DNA of 44,979 bases, from NCBI GenBank assembly GCA_017651565.1, contig JAGCCQ010000015.1, forward strand, positions 66,034-111,012, read 5' to 3'. Positions 15,426-24,899 of the stretch are shown here, in pieces. Source of the DNA: Bacilli bacterium (lineage in GTDB: Bacteria > Bacillota_I > Bacilli_A > RFN20 > CAG-826). Made by a program: the position numbers and the translations under genes. The notes beneath the pieces are model-generated. The model made no database searches. It saw only the letters and a list, made by a program, of their open reading frames with translations, and was not told the origin of the DNA. Each line of letters opens with the position of its first letter. Positions within the stretch are counted from its first letter, which is position 1.

Positions 15426-17513
15426 TTATTGTTCTTCTCCTTTCAATGATGGGTTGACAGCATCACGTAATCCATTACCGAATAAGTTAAATGAAATCAT
15501 CAGTAATGCGATAACGACTGCTGGGAATATTAATAAGTAAGGGTGAATAGTTAATTGAGTTTGGTTATCTGAAAGAATAACACCTAATGATGACATACCT
15601 TTCAAACCTAAACCTAAATAGGAAATTGTAGCTTCAGAGAAGATAACACTAGGAATCATTAAAACAGATGATGTAATGATTGTACCCATAGCGTTAGGCA
15701 AGATGTGCTTTGCAATAAGTCTAGCGTCACTTGCACCTAAACTTCTAGATGCTAAAACATATTCTCTTCCTCTAAATCTATAGAATTGAGTTCTAGTTCT
15801 TGCAGCAGTTGAAATCCATCCGGTCAAACATATTGCAAGACCGAAAGTAAAGAAATTCTGGCCCAAATGCAAGATGGTTAACGTCATGACAACAATCCAT
15901 GGAAGACCAGATAAAACATCTGTAATTCTTTCCATAACTAAGTCGACAGTTCCACCAAAATAGCCTGAAATAGAACCGTAAATTAAACCGATAATGAAAC
16001 AAACAGCGAATGAAATAATACCAAGTAACAATGAAGTTCTTAAACCTTCGAAGACATATTTAAACATGTCGCGTCCGCCTTTATCAGTACCCATAAGGTA
16101 TCTTGGCATTGAATCAAATTCAAAATATCTATAGTAAATTACTTTTCCGTAGATTTTGATTTCCGCTTCATCATTAATTGTGATTTTAGTAATTTCGGTT
16201 ACTGGACATTTTTCCGATTTTCTTTCAAATTTGAAATCAGAAACGTAGAATTTACCATCATCATCAACTTCAAAGTTATATGAGAAAGTACACCATTTAT
16301 TTCTTTGATATGTTTTCATATGGCTTTCAGTTACAGGATATTTTTCTTGGTTAATTTCCATTTCACCGAATGTAGCTTCATATGAGTCGTAAACGAAGTC
16401 GCAATAAATAACTTGAGCCATATGCAATTTTTTATTACCTGTACAGCTCCAGTATTTTGTATTAACTGTTAAGTCTTTATTTTGTGTTTGACGGAACATT
16501 AACTCGTTAGCGTCATCAAAGTTAGATCCTTCAATCAAGTCTTTTAATGCATTTTCTGTTTCAAATTCGAGCGTTTTAATTAAAACACACTTATTGTGTT
16601 TTTCATCATCGCCTTTCTCAAGTTCTAATGAGAAATAAGCGTTTTTGAATACAGAAATGTTATTTGTAGTGACATATTCATCAGCTTTAATAATTTCAGT
16701 TAAGTTTAAAGAACTAATATCAAATTTTGAGTTCTTTGCTAAAAGTTCAACAGATTTTTTCTCTGCTTCTCCATCAACTTCAACGTAATAATTAAATACA
16801 AATGATACTTCACCTTGTACATAGTTTTCAGGGAAGAAAGCTTTTTCACCATCAGCTGCTTTGAGTTTATCTAAATCATAAACATCAAAAGCTTTTAAAT
16901 AAATATCACCGCTATCAATGTCTAATTCTTTATAAGTGGTTGTAAACATTTCAACTTTAGTTTCATTAGCTTCACCACTAATACCAAATTGTACATATCC
17001 ACCATGTGCATATTCATTTCTATCTGATGTATAAACAGTTTCTGTAAATTCTTTCTTACTTACAGCTTGTTTGACAAAATCATCAGGTGAAGGCCACCAG
17101 AATTCTTGCTTTTCTTCTTCTGTTGTTGCATTTGGATGTCCGCCTACATCAACAGCGATTTTAGTCCATTTTTTAGTGCCATCCCAGAATCCTGTTCCAG
17201 CATCAAATAATTTTGGTTCAAGGAATGTTCTATAAGCGTACTCTTTAGAGTTATCATTATTCTTTCCACCAGTAAAAATAGGAACGAAAACAGATAACAA
17301 AAGAATTGTTCCTAAGATACCTGCTGCTACAACAGATGATTTGTTCTTAGAGAATCTCTTTAATGAATCTCTAAAGAATGTTGTAGGTCTAGTTTGGAAT
17401 TTTTGTTCATGAACTCTTTCACTATTATCAACAAGTTTGAAATCTTTTTCTGTAATAGTCTCTTCTTGTGCTTCAACAGGGAGAGTTTTAAATTCGAAAT
17501 CTTTGTTTTCCAT
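15426..17513 (-). CDS. oppC: Oligopeptide ABC transporter permease OppC with large extracytoplasmic domain
   Basis: A 695-residue permease; the usual length is about 300. A cytoplasmic N-terminus leads to the first membrane helix (about 60-80). Then comes an insert of about 380 hydrophilic residues (about 84-465) that by topology is outside the membrane. The standard permease resumes at YLMGTDKGGRDMFKYVFEG (about 472-490) and continues through five helices. The EAA loop is EYVLASRSLGASDARLIAKH (584-603 by my count), which contacts an ATPase. The insert is rich in beta-prone Glu/Lys/Tyr sequence and matches no domain I know; it could dock OppA or the accessory lipoproteins. It is translationally linked to oppB by a one-base overlap. 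Confidence 0.92.
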   Translation of the reverse strand: MENKDFEFKTLPVEAQEETITEKDFKLVDNSERVHEQKFQTRPTTFFRDSLKRFSKNKSSVVAAGILGTILLLSVFVPIFTGGKNNDNSKEYAYRTFLEPKLFDAGTGFWDGTKKWTKIAVDVGGHPNATTEEEKQEFWWPSPDDFVKQAVSKKEFTETVYTSDRNEYAHGGYVQFGISGEANETKVEMFTTTYKELDIDSGDIYLKAFDVYDLDKLKAADGEKAFFPENYVQGEVSFVFNYYVEVDGEAEKKSVELLAKNSKFDISSLNLTEIIKADEYVTTNNISVFKNAYFSLELEKGDDEKHNKCVLIKTLEFETENALKDLIEGSNFDDANELMFRQTQNKDLTVNTKYWSCTGNKKLHMAQVIYCDFVYDSYEATFGEMEINQEKYPVTESHMKTYQRNKWCTFSYNFEVDDDGKFYVSDFKFERKSEKCPVTEITKITINDEAEIKIYGKVIYYRYFEFDSMPRYLMGTDKGGRDMFKYVFEGLRTSLLLGIISFAVCFIIGLIYGSISGYFGGTVDLVMERITDVLSGLPWIVVMTLTILHLGQNFFTFGLAICLTGWISTAARTRTQFYRFRGREYVLASRSLGASDARLIAKHILPNAMGTIITSSVLMIPSVIFSEATISYLGLGLKGMSSLGVILSDNQTQLTIHPYLLIFPAVVIALLMISFNLFGNGLRDAVNPSLKGEEQ
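16119..17264 (-). other. Extracytoplasmic insertion of OppC (about 380 residues)
   Basis: Encodes residues of about 84-465 between the first membrane helix and the GTDKGGRD segment where OppC proteins normally continue directly. It is hydrophilic, mixed charge, with many aromatic residues and no membrane span, so it should form a folded domain on the outer face. Boundaries are estimated. Confidence 0.78.
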
Positions 17514-18550
17514 TATTTCTTTTCCCCCATTCTGATACGTGGATCAATAAAGCCATAAGATAAGTCAGTAACAATTCCAGCTAAAAGTGAAATTGTTGTG
17601 AAAATAGCCATATCAACAAATAAGACGTTATAGTCTTTATTGTTTAAAGCGTAGATATATAAGTCACCAATACCATTGATGTTATATAAGTTCTCCAAAA
17701 TCATAGAACCGGAGAAAACACCAATAAATTCTGCTAAAACTGAAGGTAAAATTGGAACGAAAGCATTTCTTAATGCGTGGCGAGTAATTGCTTGACGACG
17801 TGTCAAACCTTTAGTTCTTGCTAAGATTAAGTATTCACTAGACATAACTTCGCAAAGTTCTGCTCTAACTGATCTACAATAGCCACAAATAGAACCAAAT
17901 GATAATGACAAAACAGGGATGATGTAGCCTAAGAATTTTTGGCTAGTAGCAGCATCACTTGAAGGCCATCTAAGTGGTAAATTGCCCTTAAATGCAAAGA
18001 AATAAATCATGAATGAAATAATAACGAATGACGGGATTGAAATAAAAATCATAACTAAAGTTGAGATTGTGTGATCAATCCAAGTATTTTTATTTAAACC
18101 CGCAACAATACCTAATAAAATTCCTAAAGGAACTGAAATAAGAACTGAAATAATGTTAATGGAAACAGATACTGGTAATCTTTCCATAATAATTGTAGTT
18201 GTAGAATAATTTGGTTTAATAACTGTAGATGTACCCCAGTCCCAAGCAGTTACAATTCTTTTTAACCATGCGAAATATTGATCCAAAATTGGAGTTTGGT
18301 AGAAATAATGGTCAACATTATCAAGGTCAGTAATTTTTTCTAATAAAGTACCGTATTGTGGAGATTCCACCATACAGTCAATAACGTAGCCTTTTTCTAC
18401 TTGATCAAAATAGAAAGCTAATCTTGTATTTTCCTGTGGAGCAAAGATTTTTCCACCAGGTAATGATTTAACCAAGAAGAAAGTAAGCGTAATGATAATA
18501 AACGCTGTGATAAAGGCTAGCAAGATTCTTTTAAGCGAGTATTTTAGCAT
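17513..18550 (-). CDS. oppB: Oligopeptide ABC transporter permease OppB
   Basis: A 345-residue permease with six predicted helices. The N-terminal MLKYSLKRILLAFITAFIII helix and the long outer loop up to RIVTAWDWGTS are typical of OppB; that loop is about 30-40 residues longer than usual. The EAA loop is EYLILARTKGLTRRQAITRH with ALRNA after it. The C-terminus SYGFIDPRIRMGEKK is canonical. It follows the upstream lipoprotein by 18 bases with a very strong AAGGGGG ribosome site, and its stop overlaps the oppC start. It forms the pore with OppC. Confidence 0.94.
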   Translation of the reverse strand: MLKYSLKRILLAFITAFIIITLTFFLVKSLPGGKIFAPQENTRLAFYFDQVEKGYVIDCMVESPQYGTLLEKITDLDNVDHYFYQTPILDQYFAWLKRIVTAWDWGTSTVIKPNYSTTTIIMERLPVSVSINIISVLISVPLGILLGIVAGLNKNTWIDHTISTLVMIFISIPSFVIISFMIYFFAFKGNLPLRWPSSDAATSQKFLGYIIPVLSLSFGSICGYCRSVRAELCEVMSSEYLILARTKGLTRRQAITRHALRNAFVPILPSVLAEFIGVFSGSMILENLYNINGIGDLYIYALNNKDYNVLFVDMAIFTTISLLAGIVTDLSYGFIDPRIRMGEKK

Positions 18551-18568
18551 TTTAATCCCCCTTTCTGC

Positions 18569-20371
18569 CTAGTTTTTATTAATTTCGATTGTAAATTCAA
18601 CTGCAAATTTGCCGTTACCTGCAAAGTATGAAGCAATGGTAACTACGAAGTTATCATTTGAGTATTTTGCACTGCTAACAGGTCTATTTTGAATTGTAAG
18701 TTCTTTTACTGGTTCAACACATGTATAACCTGCTAAAGCAGTACTAACGAATTTTTCTAAAGCTTCTTCTTTAGATTCAACTTCGTTTTCACCTTTAGTT
18801 GGGTGTGCTTCTGTTTGTCTGAATTGATTGAATTTAATTTCACCATCAGCTGCGCCACCACTATAAACGTTGTAATTACTCTTTGTATAATTGCCATCAC
18901 CTAAGTACATGTCGTAGATTCTAAATAATTCTTCTTCAGCTGGTGAACGTAATGTTGGAGCTTGGAAACGATAATAAACCATGAAGATTCCTGTCGTTAC
19001 AGGATCGCCATTAGATACTGTGTAAGAAATACCATTTTCGATATAGTCAGTAACTTCAATAATTAAGTCACCGACATATTTTTTATCTTCGATTGTATAG
19101 ATATTTACGCCAACTTCTTTTCTACCATATTTATCAACTCTAGTAGTCTTAACAAATGAATCTTTTGCGTTTAATTCTCCGATAAAAGTATTGTATTCGT
19201 CTTTGGAACATGGGATTTCAAGTTCGAAGCATAAATCGTCTTCACCATGTAACCAAGGATACAAAGAACCGTAATTAGCTAATGATAAGCAGTCTGGTTC
19301 GATGTTTGGCATCAAGAAGTAATCAACTGCTAATGGAGCTTCAGTTTCAAGAACACCATTTGCATGAACGCCGTTCTCAGTTTCATAACCGAATAAGAAC
19401 ATTTTAATGTAGTCATACACTTTGCCAATCATTAAGTCATCAAGCGTGAATCTTTCATTAACTTCCTGACCTAATGCCGTTTCAAATGTGAGACTATTTG
19501 CAATATATCTAACAATTAAGTCATTATTATTGTTTAATCCAATAACTAATGTATCTTCAACTCCAGCGTAATATAAGTTAGTAACACCACCATATGAATC
19601 CATGTAAGGGTATGAAGCGCAATATTTGTAACAAATTAAGTTTTTCATTCCTTGACCATATAATTCTTTGTAATCTGAAGGAATGCTACCTTGTTCATAG
19701 AACTTATAGGTTACTTTAGCCGCCTCACCATCTTGGGCGATTGTTTTTGTTACTTGATATTCATCTAACAAAGTTAAATATTCATTTAGTTTCTCTTTTG
19801 AAGCATCTTTTAATTCAATCCAGTAATCAGTAACTTCACCAGCATCACTAACTTCTTGTTTGATTTCCATACCTTTCATCTTTGGATAGTAGGTTCCAGA
19901 TAATGAGCTAAGAGAAGTAGCATTGAAGAACAATTTTTCATCTCTAGACCAATCAATGATTTCAATTTCATATGTTACATAGGAATTGATTCCTAATTCA
20001 CTATTAATATAATAAGCTTTGATTTTTTGTGTACCAGGTGTCTTCATTGAAGAAGGTTTAGAAGTGGTAACATTTTCTGTAATAAAAGAAGTACCATCAC
20101 TAAAATTAACGTTTAAAACAATTCCGTTATTGGAAAATTCTTCACCACAATAAAAAACAGTTTTTGGATATTCTTTAATTGTTAAATTTACAAACTTTAC
20201 AGGAACTGGCTCTGGCTCTGGCTCAGGTTGTGGTTCAGGCTCTGGTTCTGGAGTTGGCTCTGGAGTTGGAGTTGGCTCTGGAGTAGGGTCTGGAATTTCG
20301 CCACCATCTTTACATCCACCGAGGAGTGAGAGTGCTAATCCTGCTAATAATATTGCTCTAAACTTTTTCAT
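18569..20371 (-). CDS. Surface lipoprotein with proline-rich stalk and Ig-like domain, first gene of the oppBCDF unit
   Basis: About 600 residues. The signal peptide MKKFRAILLAGLALSLLGGC ends at lipidated C20; the ATG at 20371 is chosen because AGGTG lies seven bases upstream, whereas a GTG nine bases earlier overlaps that site. A Pro-Glu-Pro stalk (27-58) is followed by a bacterial Ig-like domain (about 60-140, with KEYPKTVFYCGEEF and GIVLNVNFSDGTSF). The remaining 460 residues are a mixed alpha/beta region I do not recognise. It opens the operon with oppB, oppC, oppD and oppF and is probably an accessory peptide-binding or docking protein for the importer. That role rests on gene order, not on homology. 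Confidence 0.8.
   Translation of the reverse strand: MKKFRAILLAGLALSLLGGCKDGGEIPDPTPEPTPTPEPTPEPEPEPQPEPEPEPVPVKFVNLTIKEYPKTVFYCGEEFSNNGIVLNVNFSDGTSFITENVTTSKPSSMKTPGTQKIKAYYINSELGINSYVTYEIEIIDWSRDEKLFFNATSLSSLSGTYYPKMKGMEIKQEVSDAGEVTDYWIELKDASKEKLNEYLTLLDEYQVTKTIAQDGEAAKVTYKFYEQGSIPSDYKELYGQGMKNLICYKYCASYPYMDSYGGVTNLYYAGVEDTLVIGLNNNNDLIVRYIANSLTFETALGQEVNERFTLDDLMIGKVYDYIKMFLFGYETENGVHANGVLETEAPLAVDYFLMPNIEPDCLSLANYGSLYPWLHGEDDLCFELEIPCSKDEYNTFIGELNAKDSFVKTTRVDKYGRKEVGVNIYTIEDKKYVGDLIIEVTDYIENGISYTVSNGDPVTTGIFMVYYRFQAPTLRSPAEEELFRIYDMYLGDGNYTKSNYNVYSGGAADGEIKFNQFRQTEAHPTKGENEVESKEEALEKFVSTALAGYTCVEPVKELTIQNRPVSSAKYSNDNFVVTIASYFAGNGKFAVEFTIEINKN
20198..20293 (-). repeat. Proline-rich stalk repeat (Pro-Glu/Thr) in lipoprotein gene
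   Basis: A simple repeat of six-base units (variants of GGCTCT and GGTTCA on the plus strand) encoding Glu-Pro and Thr-Pro dipeptides. Copy-number change would lengthen or shorten the stalk by whole residues without shifting frame. Confidence 0.8.
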
Positions 20372-20397
20372 TTTAATCACCTATAAACGCGTGCATT

Positions 20398-20426
20398 ATT
20401 ATACTAGATTAATATATATTAATCAA
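20398..20426 (-). promoter_or_regulatory. Promoter and perfect palindrome ahead of the oppBCDF unit
   Basis: On the minus strand TTGATT (20421-20426) and TATAAT (20398-20403) are 17 bases apart. A perfect 18-bp palindrome GATTAATATATATTAATC (20407-20424) fills the spacer and overlaps the -35, where a bound repressor would exclude RNA polymerase. An AT-only sequence of this kind could also be coincidental. Confidence 0.6.
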
Positions 20427-20445
20427 TGTAAATGATTTTTGAGCA

Positions 20446-20471
20446 AAAAAGAAAAATGCGCCGAAGCGCAT
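20446..20471 (-). terminator. UUCG-loop terminator separating the protease-oppA unit from the oppBCDF unit
   Basis: On the minus strand ATGCGC-TTCG-GCGCAT is followed by TTTTTCTTTTTT. It is a strong intrinsic terminator between the two halves of the peptide-import block. Confidence 0.88.
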
Positions 20472-20495
20472 CTCTCTTTTAACATTATTTAACGA

Positions 20496-21824
20496 TTATA
20501 AATCGAATGCTGAATCAACTTTTTGGTAATTATCTTTGTTTGGATAAACAAGGTCAACATTGGTTCTATATGTGTAATCAATTGTGTACTTGTTAACATA
20601 ATTATCACCATTAAGAGTGTAAGTCATTGTTTGTTCAAAGTGTTCAGCAGAAAGCATATTGTTTTCAAATAAGTATCTAATGTAGAACTCAATTCTAAAT
20701 TGTGTTCCTATTGGAATTCCATGACCTGATTCATCTGCTGCATCAGCAATATCGTTTCCCGCTTCATTGAGGTCAAACGTTAATTGTCCTGGCACATCTT
20801 CAAAGTATGCATAGTGACGATTATGAGTAGTAGTTGTTAAATATTCAGCAACCTTGTTAGCGTAAATATCTTCTTCAACACCAGTTAAAATCTTTGCACC
20901 ACTAACAAAGAATTGATCACAAACTGACTTTAATGCTTCAATTTTGCCTTGGCCCATAAAGTTAGATTGGTTAACGCTCATATAGTTTTTGACCTTACCT
21001 GAACTCTTAAATAAGAATGTTTCATATTGGTCAGTTGTGTAGAACGTATAATGGGTTTTGCTTGGAACAGCCGAACCATCTTGAACTCTAAATTCTTGAG
21101 TATCCATGCTCAAATCTAGATAAGCATTTTTTCTTGAAGAAGTAAGACTTTCAAGATAATAAGTTCTTGAATCAAGTACACCATTTTTAGTAATTGTGTT
21201 ATCAAAAGTTTCAAAGCAGTAATAAGATTCAGGAACGGCAAAGCCTTCACTAGCTTGAGCAGCCATAATTTCCTCTAATCTATCTTTGCAAAATTGGAGT
21301 TTTTGATCCTTTAAGTTGCTAACAACAACACGTGTAGAAGCTTTTACTGATCCATCACCATTAGCAACAGTAACTGTTGTAATACCTTGGCTTACTGCAG
21401 TAATTTTTCCGTTTTCATCTACTGTGGCAATTTCTGGATTTTCACTTGTCCAAGTGATATCTCTTTTGCCTGGTCTTTTTGGATAAACAGTAGCCTTAAT
21501 AGTAACATCTTCATTAAAAGCAGTATTATCTTTTTTATCGCTGTAATATAACGAAACACATTGTTTATCTAAAGTAATACCTGTGACTTTATCTTCGATT
21601 GTTGCAGGAATTTGGAAATCTGCAGGAACACTTTTAACAACAGTTTTATCTTCATAAACTGTTTCTGTAGGTGTTTCTGTCGGAGAAACATCCGTATTAG
21701 TTTTTCCAGGTTCCTGTTGTTGTGGATTTTCAGGTTTTGGTTCTTCTTCGTTTCCCTTACAACCAGCTAAAACCATTGATGAAATTGCTAATCCTAAGAT
21801 TGATAATTTAGCTTTCTTTTTCAT
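20496..21824 (-). CDS. Lipoprotein with Big_2-type Ig domain, downstream of oppA
   Basis: A 442-residue lipoprotein; the signal peptide ends at VLAGC with C22 lipidated. After a Pro/Thr/Glu-rich linker (about 23-62) comes a BIG2-type domain (about 80-165) with its hallmark DITWTSENPEIATVDENGK and the continuation ITAVSQGITTVTV. The C-terminal 270 residues are of unknown fold. It is the last gene of the protease-oppA unit, 27 bases after oppA, with an AAAGGAG ribosome site and a terminator downstream. Position suggests an accessory role in peptide capture; no enzyme motif is seen. Confidence 0.78.
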   Translation of the reverse strand: MKKKAKLSILGLAISSMVLAGCKGNEEEPKPENPQQQEPGKTNTDVSPTETPTETVYEDKTVVKSVPADFQIPATIEDKVTGITLDKQCVSLYYSDKKDNTAFNEDVTIKATVYPKRPGKRDITWTSENPEIATVDENGKITAVSQGITTVTVANGDGSVKASTRVVVSNLKDQKLQFCKDRLEEIMAAQASEGFAVPESYYCFETFDNTITKNGVLDSRTYYLESLTSSRKNAYLDLSMDTQEFRVQDGSAVPSKTHYTFYTTDQYETFLFKSSGKVKNYMSVNQSNFMGQGKIEALKSVCDQFFVSGAKILTGVEEDIYANKVAEYLTTTTHNRHYAYFEDVPGQLTFDLNEAGNDIADAADESGHGIPIGTQFRIEFYIRYLFENNMLSAEHFEQTMTYTLNGDNYVNKYTIDYTYRTNVDLVYPNKDNYQKVDSAFDL

Positions 21825-21851
21825 AGGTTTTTCTCCTTTCTAATGAAAATA

Positions 21852-24800
21852 TTAATATTTTTGTTGATCTTGAGTCATTGCAACACTAATTGTGTTAGCG
21901 ACAGGTGTTCCACCTTTAATTGATAAAGTATAAGTTAATTCAAAGTTCCAGAATGAACCTTGGCTAGAACCAGTGTAGTAAGATCTACTGAATGGGTGTT
22001 CAATATAACCTTCTTTATCTGGATCAGTCTTCTTTTGAGCTGTTTTGATTTCTTCATCAATAGTTGCTGCTAAATCTGCAGGAACAGTAACAGTAACAGC
22101 TTTCTTGTCTTTATCATAGTTGAATGAAACATCATGAGTTTCACCGTTGACAACAAATAATGCAACTTTAGAAACATTTAATTCGATATCATCGACGTTA
22201 ACAAATTCAGTTGGGATTTCAACTTTGAAACCTTCATATAATTTATCTGTAACATCACCACTTAATGTTGTTGGGTTATCTAAGTAACAATTCTTGATTG
22301 AGTTAACAACTTTACCATCTTCAACGATTCCGCCGTGATCAGCAACTGTCCATAAAGCATCAAATGAGAATTTGTGGCCATCATAGACGATTGGGTTCTT
22401 TTCATCAACGAGAGAAGTATCAACACCCCAGTTAAGAGTAAATCCTGAAGAATTATCGCTCTTTAATACTTCTAGGAAGTTTAATGGGTTATAAGTGTTA
22501 CCAGAAATAGCACCGAATGCTAAGTCAAATTGGCCCGTCATCATGACGTCGTTATAAACTGCTTGCCAGTCACTTGATGGGTTTGGTTGTTCAACTTCTA
22601 ATTTAACTTTACCGCTAGAAACTGATTCATCATTGAATGCACTTTCGAAGTATTCTTTAATCTTAGTACCATATTCGTTGATATCGTTTTGGTACATCCA
22701 GTTAATTCTAATTGTAATAATAGTTGGTTTGCTCTTAGTACCATCTTTAATAGCGCCTTTACGTTTTAATTCAGTATATGCTGCTGTGAAGTACTTAATA
22801 GCTTTATCTCTGTTATAACCATAGTCATCATTACCTTCAGCATCAACATTGTGCATTGCTGCAACAGCTTTTTTGTGTTGTTCTGTTGAGTTGTAAGCAA
22901 CACCATTTTCAGGGTCACTTAAGTATGCGTTTGAGAAGTAATCGATTGATGGTTGAGCACCTTGAATATCAGCAAATTCTTTACGGTTAATTGACCAATA
23001 TAAACCATTTAAGAAGTTATCATTACTCATCCATGGCTTACAGACGTATTTGCTTGCATCATCAGTAACACAGATTTTACCATTGCTACCGAATAAATAA
23101 TCCCATCTTTCTTGTGTACAAGAGTTGACGTTTAACTTGAATGTTGAGTCACCTTTAGTAATTAATGTTCTAGTTCTCTTGCCAGCAGTTGTTGTTTTAG
23201 AAGCGCTCTTTTCTTCGCCAATATGTAAAGCAGGAACACCACATGAATCTAATAAATCAGAATAGAATGCTTCATATAAAGCATCAGGGTTTTCTTGAGC
23301 GTTCTTATATGTAGTAATTTTAATACCTGGAATTCTATATCTTAATGGGTATGTTTGTCTTTCAAACCAAGTATCATTTTGCTTAAAAGCAATAAATTCA
23401 TCATTCCATTCTTCAAGGTAGTAAGCACCTAAAGATAATGTTGTATCGTTTGGTGATAATTTAACTTTATTTCCACCACCAATATCAAAATTTTCTTTAC
23501 CTTCACCATAAACTTTAGCACCGTTTTTAACCTGACCATTGCCAAGCATTTGAACAAATGCTTGAGGAAGAGGTGAATATAAGTTGCTTGAAAGTGTGTG
23601 CATTGCTGTGAAATCATCAATTTCATTGATTAATTCAATTTCGATGAATGAACCATTTGCATCTGAGCCATAAGAGAAACCTAATTCCCCAGAATCCTTC
23701 ATATCATTCCAAGTTTTATCGACTGTTGCTTGATCGATATCTGAGTTCTTCGTTCTATTGAAATAGCTTGAAGCGCCTTTGATACCATAAGTCTTATCAT
23801 TAGACATTTCACGGCCTCTAGTAAGAGAGTTAGCGCCAGTTAAAAGCATTTTAAGAGAGAATTCATAGTCTTCAATTTGAACTTCTCTATTGTCCCAATC
23901 TGCTTTAAATCTACCATTTGTACGATATTTGACTCCGTCAGCGCCAGTTTTAACATAAATTCTCCATCTCTTGTATAAATTAAGAGGGTTTGCTGCGCCT
24001 TCATAAACTGGAATAGGTCTTGTGAAAGTTTTTCCATTAACTTTGTCTTTAGCTAAAACTGGGTACCAATCGTAACCATTTTTAGTTGCGTTCATTTTAG
24101 TTCCCCAGTAAGGAGAAGTAACGTATCCAGCAAGTCCCGAAACTTGAGAGCCTGTATCATCAGCAGCATTAATTTTTCCTGGGTTAGAGGATTGAGAGCT
24201 GTGATAATAACGTTTGTATGCCTCAGTTGCGCCTGGTAAATCATCTGTAATATTACCTTCAGAAAGAATACCAAAACCATAACCAGTAATGTATTCTTCT
24301 GTAGGAATTTCTAATCTTGATGAATATTTAGCATAGCCACCATTTTCAAAAAGTGTAATACCAGTTAAATGTGATTCGACAGCATATTTTTCTAATTTTC
24401 CAAGAATGTCTGTACGTGTTTTAATTGCTTCTTCACCTGAGCTAGAAGCATAGTTGAAACCACCATTTGCATTTGTTGCAGGTGCATTAATTGTGATATT
24501 TAAAACTTTTTTAGTATCACCATAGTTAACAAGGAAAGTAACTTTGCCAACATCAACACAAGTAAATTCACGAGTTAAACCTTCTTGTGCGCCTAATGAA
24601 ACAAGTGGCGAATCATTGTTAACTTTGAATTCAAACTTGCTATTATCAGCGTTACCTTTTGTAACTGTGACAACAATTTTATCTTTATCACCTTTTTCGA
24701 ATGTTGTTTTGCCAGACTCAGTTTGAATCAAATATTCAACCTTTTCTACATCATCTTTTGGATTATTAGGATCGTCACTACCTAGATCATCAGAATCATT

Positions 24801-24899
24801 AGGGTCAACGACAGGTGTATCACCAGGATCTGAACAAGCTGTAAAACAACCAAGAACAAGGGTTGTAAATATTAATTTACATGCTAATTTCTTTTTCAT
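21852..24899 (-). CDS. oppA: Oligopeptide-binding lipoprotein OppA, enlarged
   Basis: A 1015-residue solute-binding lipoprotein of the SBP_bac_5 type, nearly twice the common 540-600. Signal peptide to CFTAC with C22 lipidated, an acidic Asp/Asn/Pro linker, then an Ig-like segment (about 52-138). The binding protein follows: PLNLYKRWRIYVKTGADGVK, the region with EDYEFSLKMLLTGANSLTRG, the PLRYRIPGIKITTYKNAQEN block, WSINRKEFADIQGAQPSIDY and KAIKYFTAAYTELKRKGAI are family landmarks. An extra beta-rich C-terminal part (about 880-1015) is unusual. Its start overlaps the stop of the subtilisin gene (TAATG), so protease and peptide receptor are coupled. Confidence 0.9.
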   Translation of the reverse strand: MKKKLACKLIFTTLVLGCFTACSDPGDTPVVDPNDSDDLGSDDPNNPKDDVEKVEYLIQTESGKTTFEKGDKDKIVVTVTKGNADNSKFEFKVNNDSPLVSLGAQEGLTREFTCVDVGKVTFLVNYGDTKKVLNITINAPATNANGGFNYASSSGEEAIKTRTDILGKLEKYAVESHLTGITLFENGGYAKYSSRLEIPTEEYITGYGFGILSEGNITDDLPGATEAYKRYYHSSQSSNPGKINAADDTGSQVSGLAGYVTSPYWGTKMNATKNGYDWYPVLAKDKVNGKTFTRPIPVYEGAANPLNLYKRWRIYVKTGADGVKYRTNGRFKADWDNREVQIEDYEFSLKMLLTGANSLTRGREMSNDKTYGIKGASSYFNRTKNSDIDQATVDKTWNDMKDSGELGFSYGSDANGSFIEIELINEIDDFTAMHTLSSNLYSPLPQAFVQMLGNGQVKNGAKVYGEGKENFDIGGGNKVKLSPNDTTLSLGAYYLEEWNDEFIAFKQNDTWFERQTYPLRYRIPGIKITTYKNAQENPDALYEAFYSDLLDSCGVPALHIGEEKSASKTTTAGKRTRTLITKGDSTFKLNVNSCTQERWDYLFGSNGKICVTDDASKYVCKPWMSNDNFLNGLYWSINRKEFADIQGAQPSIDYFSNAYLSDPENGVAYNSTEQHKKAVAAMHNVDAEGNDDYGYNRDKAIKYFTAAYTELKRKGAIKDGTKSKPTIITIRINWMYQNDINEYGTKIKEYFESAFNDESVSSGKVKLEVEQPNPSSDWQAVYNDVMMTGQFDLAFGAISGNTYNPLNFLEVLKSDNSSGFTLNWGVDTSLVDEKNPIVYDGHKFSFDALWTVADHGGIVEDGKVVNSIKNCYLDNPTTLSGDVTDKLYEGFKVEIPTEFVNVDDIELNVSKVALFVVNGETHDVSFNYDKDKKAVTVTVPADLAATIDEEIKTAQKKTDPDKEGYIEHPFSRSYYTGSSQGSFWNFELTYTLSIKGGTPVANTISVAMTQDQQKY

